64,000 bases of DNA from Pararhizobium mangrovi (GCF_006516965.1 NZ_VHLH01000005.1:1-64000); one strand, 5' to 3'; shown: positions 8,480-17,687, numbered from the stretch's first letter. Numbers and translations are program-made. The notes: generated by a model from the letters alone, not told the origin.

Positions 8480-9691
8480 ATGACCGGACTACGAAATTTC
8501 TTCGCCACCGTGCTCGCTTCGGCGGCCGTCTTGGGCGCGGTATCGGGCGCGATGGCGGCCGATACCATCAAGATCGGCGACATCAACAGCTATACGGGTA
8601 TGACCGCGTTCACCGCACCATACAAGAACGGTATGATGCTCGCGCTCGACGAGATCAACGCCGATGGCGGCGTGCTCGGCAAGAAGCTCAAATTGATCAC
8701 CAAGGACGACAAGGGCCAGCCGGGCGAAGCCGTAAAGGCCGCGCAGGAACTCTTCAATCGCGACGGCGTCGCCATGATCACCGGCGCGACCCTCAGCAAT
8801 GTGGGTCTCGCGCTCACATCCTATGCCGGCCAGCGCAAGCACCTCTACATCGCCTCGGAGCCGCTCGCCGACGCCGTCGTTTGGAGCGAGGGCAACCGTT
8901 ACACCTTCCGCCTGCGTCCCTCGACCTACATGCAGGCTGCGATGCTCGCCGACGCCGCGGCGAAGGAAAACAAGAAGCGATGGGCGACGATCGCGCCGAA
9001 CTACTCCTACGGCAAGGAAGCGGTCGAAGCCTTCGAGAAGCTTCTGAAGGAAAAGCAGCCCGACGTCGAATTTGTGGGATCTCAGTGGCCCGGCCTCTTC
9101 AAGATCGATGCGGGCGCAGAGGTACAGGCGCTCGCCGCCGCCAAGCCCGACGCGATCTTCAACGTCACCTTCGGATCCGATCTCGCAAAGTTCGTTCGAG
9201 AGGGCGAAACGCGCGGCCTTTTCAAGGATACGCTCGTCACCAGCATGCTGACCGGCGAACCGGAATACATGGACCCGATGAAGGCGGAGGCGCCGAAGAA
9301 CTGGCTCGCCACCGGCTATCCCTGGTACGCGATCGAGGAAAAAAGCCACGAGGACTACGTCGCGGCCTACAAGAAGAAGTTCGGCGATTATCCGCGCCTC
9401 GGCTCGCTCGTCGGCTACGACACGATACTGACGGCAGCTGCTGCGCTGAAGAAGGCCGGGTCCACCGATACGGACGCGCTTGTCGAGGCGATGTCGGGCC
9501 TGACGATCGACACGCCGCTCGGCAAGGTTCTCTATCGCCCGATCGACCATCAGTCGACGATGGGGGCCTTCGTCGGACGCACGGCGGTCAAGGACGGAAA
9601 GGGCATTATGGTCGACTGGTCCTACAAGGATGGTGCGGACTTCCTTCCGAGCGACGCCGAAGTGAAGAAGCTGCGCCCGGCTTCCGACTGA
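8480..9691 (+). CDS. Branched-chain-amino-acid-type ABC transporter substrate-binding protein
   Basis: A 403-residue periplasmic binding protein of the LivK/AmiC (type I) class. A signal peptide with cleavage after GAMA (residue 26) is followed by TIKIGDINSYTG, the usual first strand. DEINADGGVLGKKLKLITKDDKGQP and the long two-lobed body are typical. It feeds the LivHM-LivG-LivF importer encoded next. A perfect 14-bp hairpin after its stop separates it from the permease gene, which would favour excess binding protein over membrane parts. The MarR-type operator upstream links uptake to the reductase and HyuAB genes. The ligand is probably a small amide, amino acid or heterocyclic acid rather than leucine itself. 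Confidence 0.9.
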   Translation: MTGLRNFFATVLASAAVLGAVSGAMAADTIKIGDINSYTGMTAFTAPYKNGMMLALDEINADGGVLGKKLKLITKDDKGQPGEAVKAAQELFNRDGVAMITGATLSNVGLALTSYAGQRKHLYIASEPLADAVVWSEGNRYTFRLRPSTYMQAAMLADAAAKENKKRWATIAPNYSYGKEAVEAFEKLLKEKQPDVEFVGSQWPGLFKIDAGAEVQALAAAKPDAIFNVTFGSDLAKFVREGETRGLFKDTLVTSMLTGEPEYMDPMKAEAPKNWLATGYPWYAIEEKSHEDYVAAYKKKFGDYPRLGSLVGYDTILTAAAALKKAGSTDTDALVEAMSGLTIDTPLGKVLYRPIDHQSTMGAFVGRTAVKDGKGIMVDWSYKDGADFLPSDAEVKKLRPASD

Positions 9692-9702
9692 GCTCAAGTC
9701 CC

Positions 9703-9744
9703 GAACGCGGTCGCGATCTCGTCACAAGTTTCGCGACCGCGTTC
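9703..9744 (+). terminator. Intra-operon hairpin between binding protein and permease
   Basis: A perfect 14-bp inverted repeat (9703-9716 with 9731-9744) around a 14-base loop, with no T-tract. It probably acts as a partial terminator or mRNA-stabilising stem that lowers downstream permease expression. Confidence 0.6.
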
Positions 9745-9891
9745 AATGATCGGAGCAGTTGGCGCGTCTTCATGCGCGCACGCTTCCCACGGTAACGCCC
9801 GGGCGCACGATGATACGCGGCGCCCTTCCTTCCCCGGAGCTTGGCGCGAGAATTCCTCCCTGGCGCCAGCGGATATTGGAAGACGACTTTC

Positions 9892-11781
9892 ATGGGCTTC
9901 TTCGTCGCGCAGTTGCTGACGGGCATGGCAAATGCCGGGGCGCTGTTCCTCGTGGCCTCGGGCCTTTCCATCATCTTCGGCGTAACGCGGGTCGTTAATT
10001 TCGCCCATGGCTCCTTCTATATGCTCGGCGCCTATATCGCCTACACGCTGATGAGCCATCTGCCGGGTGCGATCGGATTCTGGTCGGCGATCGTGCTGAC
10101 GGGCATCGCGGTCGGGCTCATCGGCCTCCTCGTCGAGATCGTCGTCCTGAAGCCGATCTATCGTGCGCCGGAACTCTACCAGCTCGTCGCGACCTTCGGT
10201 GTCATCCTCGTCATTCAGGACGCGGTGCGCTACGTCTGGGGACCGGAGGATCTGATCGGGCCGAGAGCGCCGGGGTTCGGCGGTGTCGTTTCGATATTCG
10301 GACAGAGCGTGCCGACCTACGACCTCGTTCTCATTGCCCTCTCGCTCGTCGTTCTTGCCGCGCTATGGGCACTTTTCAACAAGACCCGGATCGGCGTCCT
10401 GATCCGCGCCGCGACGCAGGACCGCGAGATGGTCGGTGCGCTCGGCGTCAATCAGACGCTTCTCTTTTCCGCCGTTTTCTTCCTCGGCTCGTTTCTCGCA
10501 GGCATCGGCGGTGCGGCACAGTTGCCGAAGGGCGGTGCCGATCTCACCATGGATCTGAACATCATCACCGCCGTCTTCGTCGTGGTCGTCATCGGCGGCA
10601 TGGGATCGATCTTCGGTGCCTTCATGGCATCGGTGCTGATCTCCGAACTCCAGGTTTTCGGCGTTCAGCTCCTTCCTCAAAGCACGCTCGTGCTGATGTT
10701 CGTCGTCATGGCGATCATCCTCGTCGTTCGGCCTCAGGGCCTCTTCGGACGCCCGGACGCCGCCGTCTATCAGGGCAATTCCGCTATGGTCCCCAAGCCG
10801 CTGAAGCCGCTCGGTCTGGCGGGCAAGCTGGTCGGAGCGGCAATCCTTGCCTTCCTTGCCTTCATTCCCTTCTACGGTGACAATTTCCTCGTCTTCCTGT
10901 TTTCGGACATCATCATATTCTGCCTGTTCGCCGCGAGCCTGCATTTCATTCTCGGCATCGGTGGAATGGCCTCCTTCGGACACGCAGCCTATTACGGCGG
11001 TGGTGCCTATGTGGCGGCACTTCTCGTCCAGTACCTGCAAACGCCGATGGAACTTGCCATCGTGCTTGCGCCGCTCGGAGCGGGCTTTCTCGCGCTTATC
11101 ATCGGCTGGTTCTGCGTTCGCCTTTCCGGCGTCTATTTCGCGATGCTCACGCTCGCCTTCGCGCAGGTCGTCTGGTCGGTCGTCGTGCAATGGACGTCGC
11201 TGACAGGCGGGACCGACGGCATTCTCAACATCTGGCCCTCCGATTGGGCGTCGGACCCGTCCGTCTTCTACTACGTGGTACTCGTCGTCGGGGCCGGCGG
11301 CATCATTGCGCTGAGAGCGATGGCGCATACGCCCTTCGGCTACGCGCTTCGCGGCACGCGGGACTCCTCGCTTCGCGCCGAAGCGATCGGCATCCACGTG
11401 CGCCGGGTGCAACTGCTCGCCTTCGCATTTGCCGGAGCGATGGCGGGGCTTGCCGGCGCCCTCTTCGTCTTCGCGAAGGGCAGCATCTTCCCGACCGAGC
11501 TCGCGATCAGCAGGTCCTTCGATGCGCTGATCATGGTCTTCTTCGGTGGTGTGCAATCCCTGGGCGGACCGATTGCCGGCGCGAGCGTCTTCACGTTACT
11601 GCAGGACTGGCTTTCCGATTTCACCTACTGGCAACTCCTTCTCGGCGTCGCCATCATCGCGGTCGTCATTCTGTCGCCGCGCGGCATCACCGGTCTGCTC
11701 GAAACGACCGGCCGGATCGGCGACCGCTTCCGAACCGCCACCGGATCGAACGCGGAAGTCGCCGGTAAGGAGGCACGATGA
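9892..11781 (+). CDS. Fused LivH-LivM ABC transporter permease
   Basis: A 629-residue membrane protein in which two permeases normally encoded apart are joined. The first half (about residues 1-295) is LivH-like, with FLVASGLSIIFGVTRVVNFAHGSFYMLGAY and VVVIGGMGSIFGAF. After a short linker (YQGNSAMVPKPLKPLGLAGK) the second half is LivM-like, with ILGIGGMASFGHAAYYGGGAY and the GTRDSSLRAEAIGI cytoplasmic loop that contacts the ATPases. The ATG at 9892 is preferred because homologues start near MGFF; a TTG at 9841 would add 17 residues. Its stop overlaps livG by 4 bp. The fusion fixes a 1:1 heterodimer in one chain. Confidence 0.88.
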   Translation: MGFFVAQLLTGMANAGALFLVASGLSIIFGVTRVVNFAHGSFYMLGAYIAYTLMSHLPGAIGFWSAIVLTGIAVGLIGLLVEIVVLKPIYRAPELYQLVATFGVILVIQDAVRYVWGPEDLIGPRAPGFGGVVSIFGQSVPTYDLVLIALSLVVLAALWALFNKTRIGVLIRAATQDREMVGALGVNQTLLFSAVFFLGSFLAGIGGAAQLPKGGADLTMDLNIITAVFVVVVIGGMGSIFGAFMASVLISELQVFGVQLLPQSTLVLMFVVMAIILVVRPQGLFGRPDAAVYQGNSAMVPKPLKPLGLAGKLVGAAILAFLAFIPFYGDNFLVFLFSDIIIFCLFAASLHFILGIGGMASFGHAAYYGGGAYVAALLVQYLQTPMELAIVLAPLGAGFLALIIGWFCVRLSGVYFAMLTLAFAQVVWSVVVQWTSLTGGTDGILNIWPSDWASDPSVFYYVVLVVGAGGIIALRAMAHTPFGYALRGTRDSSLRAEAIGIHVRRVQLLAFAFAGAMAGLAGALFVFAKGSIFPTELAISRSFDALIMVFFGGVQSLGGPIAGASVFTLLQDWLSDFTYWQLLLGVAIIAVVILSPRGITGLLETTGRIGDRFRTATGSNAEVAGKEAR

Positions 11782-12551
11782 GCTTTCTCGTCGTCGAAGG
11801 ACTGTCCTTGAGCTTTGGCGGCGTACGCGCGGTCGACGACGTCTCGTTCACCCTCGCGAAGGGTGAACTCCTGGCGTTGATCGGCCCCAACGGTGCGGGA
11901 AAGTCGACCTGCTTCAATATGCTCTACGGCGTCAGCCGGCCGGATTCAGGCTCGGTGAAGCTCGATGGCAACGAACTCGTCGGCCTGAAACCGCGCCAGA
12001 TCTGGCGCCTCGGCGTCGGTCGCACGTTCCAGATCACGGCAACCTTCACCTCGATGACCGTCTGCGAGAACGTGCAGATGGCGCTGCTTTCGCATGCCAA
12101 CCGAACCTTCGGCATTTTCCGGCGTGCGCACGACGCCTACCGCGACCAGGCGATGGATCTTCTCGACATCATCGGCATGCGCGGACAGGCCGATCGACCG
12201 ACGAACGTGCTTGCCTACGGCGACCTGAAACGTCTGGAACTGGCCATCGCGCTCGCCAACGAGCCGAAACTTCTGCTGATGGACGAACCGACCGCCGGCA
12301 TGGCCCAGCCCGAACGGCGCTCCTTGATGAAGCTGACGGCAGATCTCGTTCGCGATCGTGGCACCAGCGTGCTGTTCACCGAACACGATATGGACGTCGT
12401 CTTCGAACACTCCCATCGCCTGCTTGTTCTGAACCGTGGACGTGTGCTCGCCGAGGGCTCGGTCGCCGAGGTCCGCGCCGATCCGAAGGTGCGCGAAATC
12501 TACCTCGGGGGCGGATCGACGTATGCCAGCATGGAGACGAACCATGCTTGA
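11778..12551 (+). CDS. livG: Liv-type ABC transporter ATP-binding protein LivG
   Basis: A 257-residue cytoplasmic ATPase. It has Walker A GPNGAGKST near residue 37, the LAYGDLKRLELAIAL signature region in the form typical of LivG proteins, Walker B LLLMDEPTAGM, and the H-loop in TEHDMDVVFEH. The C-terminal tail LAEGSVAEVRADPKVREIYLGG is the usual LivG ending. It overlaps the permease gene by 4 bp and livF by 8 bp, so all parts are co-translated. Confidence 0.93.
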   Translation: MSFLVVEGLSLSFGGVRAVDDVSFTLAKGELLALIGPNGAGKSTCFNMLYGVSRPDSGSVKLDGNELVGLKPRQIWRLGVGRTFQITATFTSMTVCENVQMALLSHANRTFGIFRRAHDAYRDQAMDLLDIIGMRGQADRPTNVLAYGDLKRLELAIALANEPKLLLMDEPTAGMAQPERRSLMKLTADLVRDRGTSVLFTEHDMDVVFEHSHRLLVLNRGRVLAEGSVAEVRADPKVREIYLGGGSTYASMETNHA

Positions 12552-13245
12552 GGTCGCGGACTTGAACAGCTTCTACGGCGGCGCGCATATTCTGCATGGC
12601 GTATCGCTGGATGTCGGCCAGGGCGAAGTGGTCGCGCTGCTCGGGCGAAACGGCGCGGGCAAGAGCACGACCATGAAGAGCATCATGGGTCTCGTGCGGC
12701 CGCGGTCGGGAACGGTGACTTTCGAAGGCCAGGCGATCGCCGGTCGCCCCGCCTACCGCATTGCACGCCTCGGGCTCGGCTATGTGCCGGAAGACCGGCG
12801 TATCTTCACCGATCTGACAGTGCTCGAAAACCTCGAAGTAGGCTGCCGCGCCGCTCGAGGCACGCAACGAGCCTGGACCAGCGAACGCCTGTTCGAGCTC
12901 TTTCCAAACCTTGCCGAGCGTCGCAGCGCCCGCGCGGGCGCGATGAGCGGTGGTGAGCAACAGATGCTGACCATCGCCCGTACGCTGATGGGCAATCCGA
13001 AGCTCGTTCTTCTCGACGAGCCTTCGGAGGGTATCTCCCCCCTTATCGTCGAGCAGATGGCCTTCGCCATCCGGCAACTGAAGGCCGAAGGCATCGCGAT
13101 CCTGCTTTCCGAGCAGAACCTGCACTTCGCCATGCTGATCGCGGATCGGGTGCAGGTGATCGAGGGCGGACGCATTCAGTTCCACGGAACGGCCGAAGAG
13201 CTTTCAAACCAACCCAAGCTTCGCGAAGAGCTACTCGCACTCTAG
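12544..13245 (+). CDS. livF: Liv-type ABC transporter ATP-binding protein LivF
   Basis: A 233-residue ATPase with Walker A GRNGAGKST, Q-loop region GYVPEDRRIFTDLTVLENL, signature MSGGEQQML and Walker B LVLLDEPSEGISP. The SEGISP variant is characteristic of LivF. The ATG at 12544 lies inside the end of livG; a longer open frame upstream overlaps livG deeply and is rejected. It is the last gene of the importer operon. The 138 bp after it face the end of the TRAP gene at 13384, and I saw no clear terminator there. Confidence 0.93.
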   Translation: MLEVADLNSFYGGAHILHGVSLDVGQGEVVALLGRNGAGKSTTMKSIMGLVRPRSGTVTFEGQAIAGRPAYRIARLGLGYVPEDRRIFTDLTVLENLEVGCRAARGTQRAWTSERLFELFPNLAERRSARAGAMSGGEQQMLTIARTLMGNPKLVLLDEPSEGISPLIVEQMAFAIRQLKAEGIAILLSEQNLHFAMLIADRVQVIEGGRIQFHGTAEELSNQPKLREELLAL

Positions 13246-13383
13246 GCTCGATGTCCGTAATTGCGAGGCGGTATGATCCCCTGAGGGTTTCACGGATCTG
13301 TCCGCACCTGACAGAGCCTAGGCCGGCTGTGCGATACCGGGTCTCGCCAAGCGACGTCGACGGCATCTCCAACGAAAGGGCTT

Positions 13384-15297
13384 CTAATTCCGATCACCGG
13401 CCGGAGCGGTGTTGCGTCCCTGCCGGAACGACAATGTCGCGATCAGCACGAACAGGATCGCGCCCAACGCGTCCGAAAGCGCCGACTGATAGAGAAGAAA
13501 CAGGCCGGCAAGGGCGAGCGCGCCGCGTTCGATCCAGCTGACGGGTCTGAAGAGCCATCCGACCACGGCGGTGGCGATGCAGAACACGCTCACGAACCCG
13601 GTAAGCGTCGCGCGGGCGATGTCGAGGACCGATCCATCCATCAGCAATGCCGGGCTGAAGAAGAACATGAACGGCAGGATATAGCTGGTGATGCCGTAGA
13701 AGAAGGCGGTCCAACTCGTCTTGTTGATATCGCATTCGGCGATGCTCGCCGCAACGTAGGAGGCGAGTGCGACCGGCGGCGTGATCGTCGATATGCAGCC
13801 GAAGAAGAAGACGAACATGTGTGCCGTGAGAAGCGGCACGCCCATCTTGGCAAGGCCCGGCGCCACGACGGTGGCGAGGATCAGGTAGGCCGCAGTCGTA
13901 GGAAGGCCCATGCCGAGCACCAGCGCCACGACCATCGTCAAGAGCAAAGCAAGGAGCGGTTCGCCCGCCGATACCGCGACGATGATCGCCGAGATTTTCG
14001 AGCCGAGCCCGGAAAGGGCGAGAACGCCGGCGATGATGCCCGCCGCTGCACAGGCGATCGCGATCGGCACCACCGCCTTCGCACCCGATTCGAGCGCATC
14101 GAGGATCTTCGCGCCGAAACCCTTCATGTCGTCGAGCTCGAAGAAGAAGCAGCCGACAAGCAGGATGATCAGCGCCGCGAACGAGGCTTTGAAGGGCGAG
14201 TAGCCGGCGACCATCATTGAGATCAGCAGCGCGAAGGGAACGATGAAGCGCAAGCCCGGCAGAAGGATTTTGAGGAACGGCAGGTCGCCGCCTTCGATCG
14301 CGGTGACCCGCATGTCCGCCTTTACCGCCTGCAATTGCACGATGAAGAAGATCGACGCGAAGAAGAGTAGTGCCGGAATGAGCGCCGCCCGCATGATGTC
14401 GGGATAGGGCCTGCCGATGATTTCCGCCATGATGAAGGCGGCGGCGCCCATGACCGGCGGCATGATCTGCCCGCCTGTCGAGACGACTGCCTCGATCGCG
14501 CCGGCCTGATGCGGCGCGTAGCCTTCGCGCTTCATCATCGGGATCGTCATCGTGCCGGTGACCGCCACGTTGCCGGCGGCCGACCCCGAGACCATGCCGA
14601 GCAGCGTGCTGAAGATCACCGCGGTCTTGGCCGAAGCGGCACGCGTGTTGCGCGTCAGCTTCCCCGAGAGGCGGAAGAAGAAGTCGCTCGCTCCGAACCG
14701 GCCGAGAAAGGCACCGAAGATCGTGAACATGATGATGTAGGATGCCGAAACGCCGATCGGTATGCCGTAGACGCCGTCCGACGAGTTGGTCAGGTAGCCT
14801 GCGAGCCGATCGATGCCATAGGGCCGGCTTTCGAGAATGCCGGGGAGGTAGTCGCTGACCAGCGGATAGAGCAGGAAGAGAAGTGTGATGACCATCAGCG
14901 CAAGCCCGACACGCAACGCGACGGCGAGCATGACGAGGAAGACGATCCCGAGCCCTACATAGGTGTCGAGGTCGGTCGTCAGTCCACCGCTCAACGCGAT
15001 GTCCTGCCAGCGCGAGTAGAGGTAGATGCCGCTGGCGATCGCGCCTGCCGCCGCCAGGAGAAAGACGCCGGTGAAGACCTTCGGGCGAAGACCGCGTTCG
15101 CCCCCTCGCGGTTCGCCCGTCGTGGCCGGCAGTGACAGAAAGGCAAGTACCAGCACGGCGCCGAGATGGACGATGCGTACCTCCATCGTCGACAGCGAGA
15201 GGAAGCCCGCGACGAGAACGAGATGGAAGATCGCGAGCGCGATCGCGATCCAGCGCGTCACGATGCGAAGGCCGGTACCCAACGACGATCTCTGCAT
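13384..15297 (-). CDS. TRAP transporter fused permease (DctQ-DctM type, TAXI class)
   Basis: A 637-residue inner-membrane protein. The first ~130 residues form the small DctQ-like part with about four membrane segments. The rest is a DctM-like large subunit with the conserved stretch GMVSGSAAGNVAVTGTMTIPMMKREGYAPHQAGAIEAVVSTGGQIMPPVMG at about residues 230-280. Such 4TM/12TM fusions partner with TAXI-type binding proteins, and one is encoded just upstream. It imports an organic acid using a sodium or proton gradient. The ATG at 15297 has GGAGG 11 bp upstream. Substrates of TAXI-TRAP systems are poorly known; dicarboxylates and glutamate are examples. Confidence 0.92.
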   Translation of the reverse strand: MQRSSLGTGLRIVTRWIAIALAIFHLVLVAGFLSLSTMEVRIVHLGAVLVLAFLSLPATTGEPRGGERGLRPKVFTGVFLLAAAGAIASGIYLYSRWQDIALSGGLTTDLDTYVGLGIVFLVMLAVALRVGLALMVITLLFLLYPLVSDYLPGILESRPYGIDRLAGYLTNSSDGVYGIPIGVSASYIIMFTIFGAFLGRFGASDFFFRLSGKLTRNTRAASAKTAVIFSTLLGMVSGSAAGNVAVTGTMTIPMMKREGYAPHQAGAIEAVVSTGGQIMPPVMGAAAFIMAEIIGRPYPDIMRAALIPALLFFASIFFIVQLQAVKADMRVTAIEGGDLPFLKILLPGLRFIVPFALLISMMVAGYSPFKASFAALIILLVGCFFFELDDMKGFGAKILDALESGAKAVVPIAIACAAAGIIAGVLALSGLGSKISAIIVAVSAGEPLLALLLTMVVALVLGMGLPTTAAYLILATVVAPGLAKMGVPLLTAHMFVFFFGCISTITPPVALASYVAASIAECDINKTSWTAFFYGITSYILPFMFFFSPALLMDGSVLDIARATLTGFVSVFCIATAVVGWLFRPVSWIERGALALAGLFLLYQSALSDALGAILFVLIATLSFRQGRNTAPAGDRN

Positions 15298-15431
15298 GGA
15301 CTATGGTCCTCCGAAGGGTCCGCACGCGATCGCCGGGTGCGCAAACCCTTGCCGACCCACCTTCCTTCCGGACGCCGAATGCACCCGAAAAGGCAATACG
15401 GCGATGCCGCGATCGATCTTTCGTACGAAAG

Positions 15432-16364
15432 CTACTTTGCCTCGAAATAGGCTTTCGCGGCAGGATGCAGCGGAACTGCAATCTTCGCCGCCATCGCCGG
15501 ATCGACCTGCTTGGCGTTGGCGTTCTCCTTGGCGAATTCGTCGAGGTGATCGTAGATCGCCTTGGTCACGGCCGAAACCTTGGCATCGTCCATCTTGGAC
15601 GAGGTGATGAGGATGTTCGAAACGCCGAGCGCCTTCACGTCGCCTTGCGTCTTGTAGATGTCGGCAGCGACGTCCACATCGGTGTAGTAAGGGAATTTCT
15701 TCTCGATTTCGGCGAACTTGTCCTGCGGAATCGAAACGAAGGCGATCTTGTTCGTGGCCTGCGTCTGCGTCACAGCGGAAGTCGGGAAACCCGCGAGCGC
15801 GATGCTCGCGTCGACATTGCCATCCGCAAGCTGACTGAACCCATCCGAATAGGACAGGAAGCTCGGGGTAACGTCCTTCAGGCTCATGTCGTAGACGGAG
15901 AAGAGATCCCGCAGGACCGAAAGAGTGCCGCCACCCGCCGGCCCGACGGCGACCCTCTTGCCCTTCAGATCCGAGATCGACTGGATCGACGACCCCTGAA
16001 GCGTGACAATGTGGAGAATGCTCGGATGCAAGGGGCCGACCGCCACGACGTCGAGCTTCTTCTGGTAGGGCTGTTCGCCGCGCGCGGCGAAGAACGCGGT
16101 GCTGGCGTTGGCGATGGCGAAATCGGCCTCGCCGGAATCGACCAATCTCGGATTCTGCACCGCGCCTTGCGTGACGACCGGCACCATCGTGATGCCCTTC
16201 GCATGCTCGTTGACGAGATTGGAGATCGCCTGCCCCATCGGGTAGAAAGCACCGCCGAGGCTTGCCGTACCGATGCGCAGTTCCTCCGCAGAGCTCACGC
16301 CCGGCGCCGAAGCGAGGGCCCCGAGCGCAGCGAACGCAAGTACGACTTTCCTGAATGTTCTCAT
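15432..16364 (-). CDS. TAXI-family TRAP transporter substrate-binding protein
   Basis: A 310-residue periplasmic binding protein. A signal peptide ends at SSA (about residue 26) and the mature protein begins EELRIGTASLGGAFYPMGQAIS, the TAXI hallmark. Further family blocks are TQGAVQNPRLVDSGEADFAIANA and KRVAVGPAGGGT. It starts the operon with the fused permease at 13384-15297; the start follows GGGAGGATCGTC. The five-copy TCGA dyad lies 76 bp upstream of the ATG, which places this importer in the regulon of the nearby GntR protein. Confidence 0.93.
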   Translation of the reverse strand: MRTFRKVVLAFAALGALASAPGVSSAEELRIGTASLGGAFYPMGQAISNLVNEHAKGITMVPVVTQGAVQNPRLVDSGEADFAIANASTAFFAARGEQPYQKKLDVVAVGPLHPSILHIVTLQGSSIQSISDLKGKRVAVGPAGGGTLSVLRDLFSVYDMSLKDVTPSFLSYSDGFSQLADGNVDASIALAGFPTSAVTQTQATNKIAFVSIPQDKFAEIEKKFPYYTDVDVAADIYKTQGDVKALGVSNILITSSKMDDAKVSAVTKAIYDHLDEFAKENANAKQVDPAMAAKIAVPLHPAAKAYFEAK

Positions 16365-16439
16365 GACGATCCTCCCGATTGCATCGCGCCTGAACGGCTA
16401 ATCATGTTTGCCGCTACGAGGACCAGCGTCAACACTTTT

Positions 16440-16474
16440 ATCGATTTTTTCGGCAAAAATATAAGATTGTCGAC
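16440..16474. promoter_or_regulatory. Dyad operator A (29-bp TCGA pair) upstream of the TAXI-TRAP operon
   Basis: TCGA at 16441 and at 16470, 29 bp apart, within an AT-rich dyad (TCGATTTTTT on the left, GATTGTCGAC on the right). Four similar sites with the same spacing are at 17593, 19356, 20927 and 27301. It is the only marked feature in the 255-bp gap between the TAXI gene and the binding-protein gene at 16620. Confidence 0.65.
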
Positions 16475-16619
16475 AGGAAGACACGAGCGATCGTGTGGCG
16501 GTCGAGCGAGGTCGAAACCGGTCTCTGTATTCGTTCGTCGACGCCGAGTGGCCATGCGTCACCCTCCCCTACCCGCCGCCGACGACCACGCGGAGGACAT
16601 CGGCCTCGCCGTGCCGTCT

Positions 16620-17534
16620 TCAGTGTAATTCCGGAATGAGGCTTCGATCGAGGTAATCTTCCGGCGTGCGGGCAATCCGGTATCCAGTATATTTCTCGCG
16701 CAGCCGCATGACCTGCGAGATGCCGGACATGGTGATGGGCAGGCCCGGACGAACGATGGAGCCGGGCGCCTGCAGGGCGCGTGCGATCCGCAGTGCTTCG
16801 GTCATCTCGAGCCCGCCGCCTAGATGCGCGACGAGCGCTTCTGCCGTTTCCTGCGTGTTGTCCGGATCAAGCACGGCGTTGACGCCCGCGAGCGTGGCAC
16901 GGACGAAGCCTTCGACAGCGGAACGATTGGCGGCGACCCAATCCGTGCGCGCACAGAAGACGTTGCCCTGGTAGTCGTCCCAGGGGTCCGGATCGCTGGC
17001 AAGGGCACGGAAACCGAGACCCTTGGCGATCGTCGCGAAATGATCGTTCAAAAGAGCGCCGTCGACGACGCCCTCGCGCAGTGCCCGCCAGCGTTCGCGC
17101 GGAGCCCCGAAGGAGCGGAACTCGTAGCGATCCGGATCGAGCCCATTGATCGCGAGCATTTCGCGCAGAAGGAAGGCGAAACCGGTCGAAAGGGCATCGA
17201 CGGCGATCGTCTTTCCTTCGAGATCCGCAAAGCCCGCGACACGAGGCGCCACGACGAAGGGTAAACGGTACGAAGCCGAACCCATGAAGACCACGAGATC
17301 CGGCTCCCGGTTCGTCGGCGCCGCGCCCTGGCCTTCGCGGTAGGCGATCACATTGTCGATCGCGCTTGCGGCGATTTCAAAGGCTCCGTCTATCAGGCCG
17401 GTCATCTGCGCGATCGAGCTCGTCGTCGAGACGATTTCCACCTCCAGCCCTTCCTCGCGAAAATAACCGCGCGAAGCCGCGACCTCGAGAGGTACGGTGC
17501 CGGCATTGGTGAAGATCGAGATCCGCAGTTTCAT
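16620..17534 (-). CDS. NMT1/SsuA-type substrate-binding protein without signal peptide
   Basis: A 304-residue type II binding protein of the NitT/TauT/THI5-like group: MKLRISIFTNAGTVPLEVAASRGYFREEGLEVEIV opens with the typical strand-helix-strand. FADLEGKTIAVDALSTGFAFLLREML and EFRSFGAPRERWRALREGVVDGALLNDHF are family segments. Unlike periplasmic members it has no signal peptide; the predicted mature fold begins at residue 2. No permease or ATPase of this class is nearby. It may be exported in another way, act as a cytoplasmic ligand-binding or enzymatic protein like the yeast THI5 branch, or have lost its signal. It is transcribed divergently from the cupin gene with dyad operator B between them. 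Confidence 0.82.
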   Translation of the reverse strand: MKLRISIFTNAGTVPLEVAASRGYFREEGLEVEIVSTTSSIAQMTGLIDGAFEIAASAIDNVIAYREGQGAAPTNREPDLVVFMGSASYRLPFVVAPRVAGFADLEGKTIAVDALSTGFAFLLREMLAINGLDPDRYEFRSFGAPRERWRALREGVVDGALLNDHFATIAKGLGFRALASDPDPWDDYQGNVFCARTDWVAANRSAVEGFVRATLAGVNAVLDPDNTQETAEALVAHLGGGLEMTEALRIARALQAPGSIVRPGLPITMSGISQVMRLREKYTGYRIARTPEDYLDRSLIPELH

Positions 17535-17591
17535 ATCGAGCTACCGCCTCCTCGAGCGGGGGCCGACACCATCGCCGGCATCCTTGGATCG

Positions 17592-17626
17592 ATCGACAAA
17601 TATACCATTCTCGCACAAAAATCGAT
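17592..17626. promoter_or_regulatory. Dyad operator B between binding protein and cupin
   Basis: TCGA at 17593 and 17622 (29 bp apart), embedded in GATCGACAAATA on the left and CAAAAATCGATTTTTT on the right. On the minus strand it aligns with sites A and D. It lies centrally in the 153-bp divergent region and could control both flanking genes. Confidence 0.65.
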
Positions 17627-17687
17627 TTTTTATTTGTAATGGAGGAGCCGGGCGGTAGGGTCCGATTCTCATTCAGGAGGAAGCACG

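Noticed and set aside
13394-15481. A long alternative frame (695 codons) in the same direction as the fused TRAP permease
   Set aside because: It is the out-of-frame reading of the permease; the in-frame product has all family motifs.
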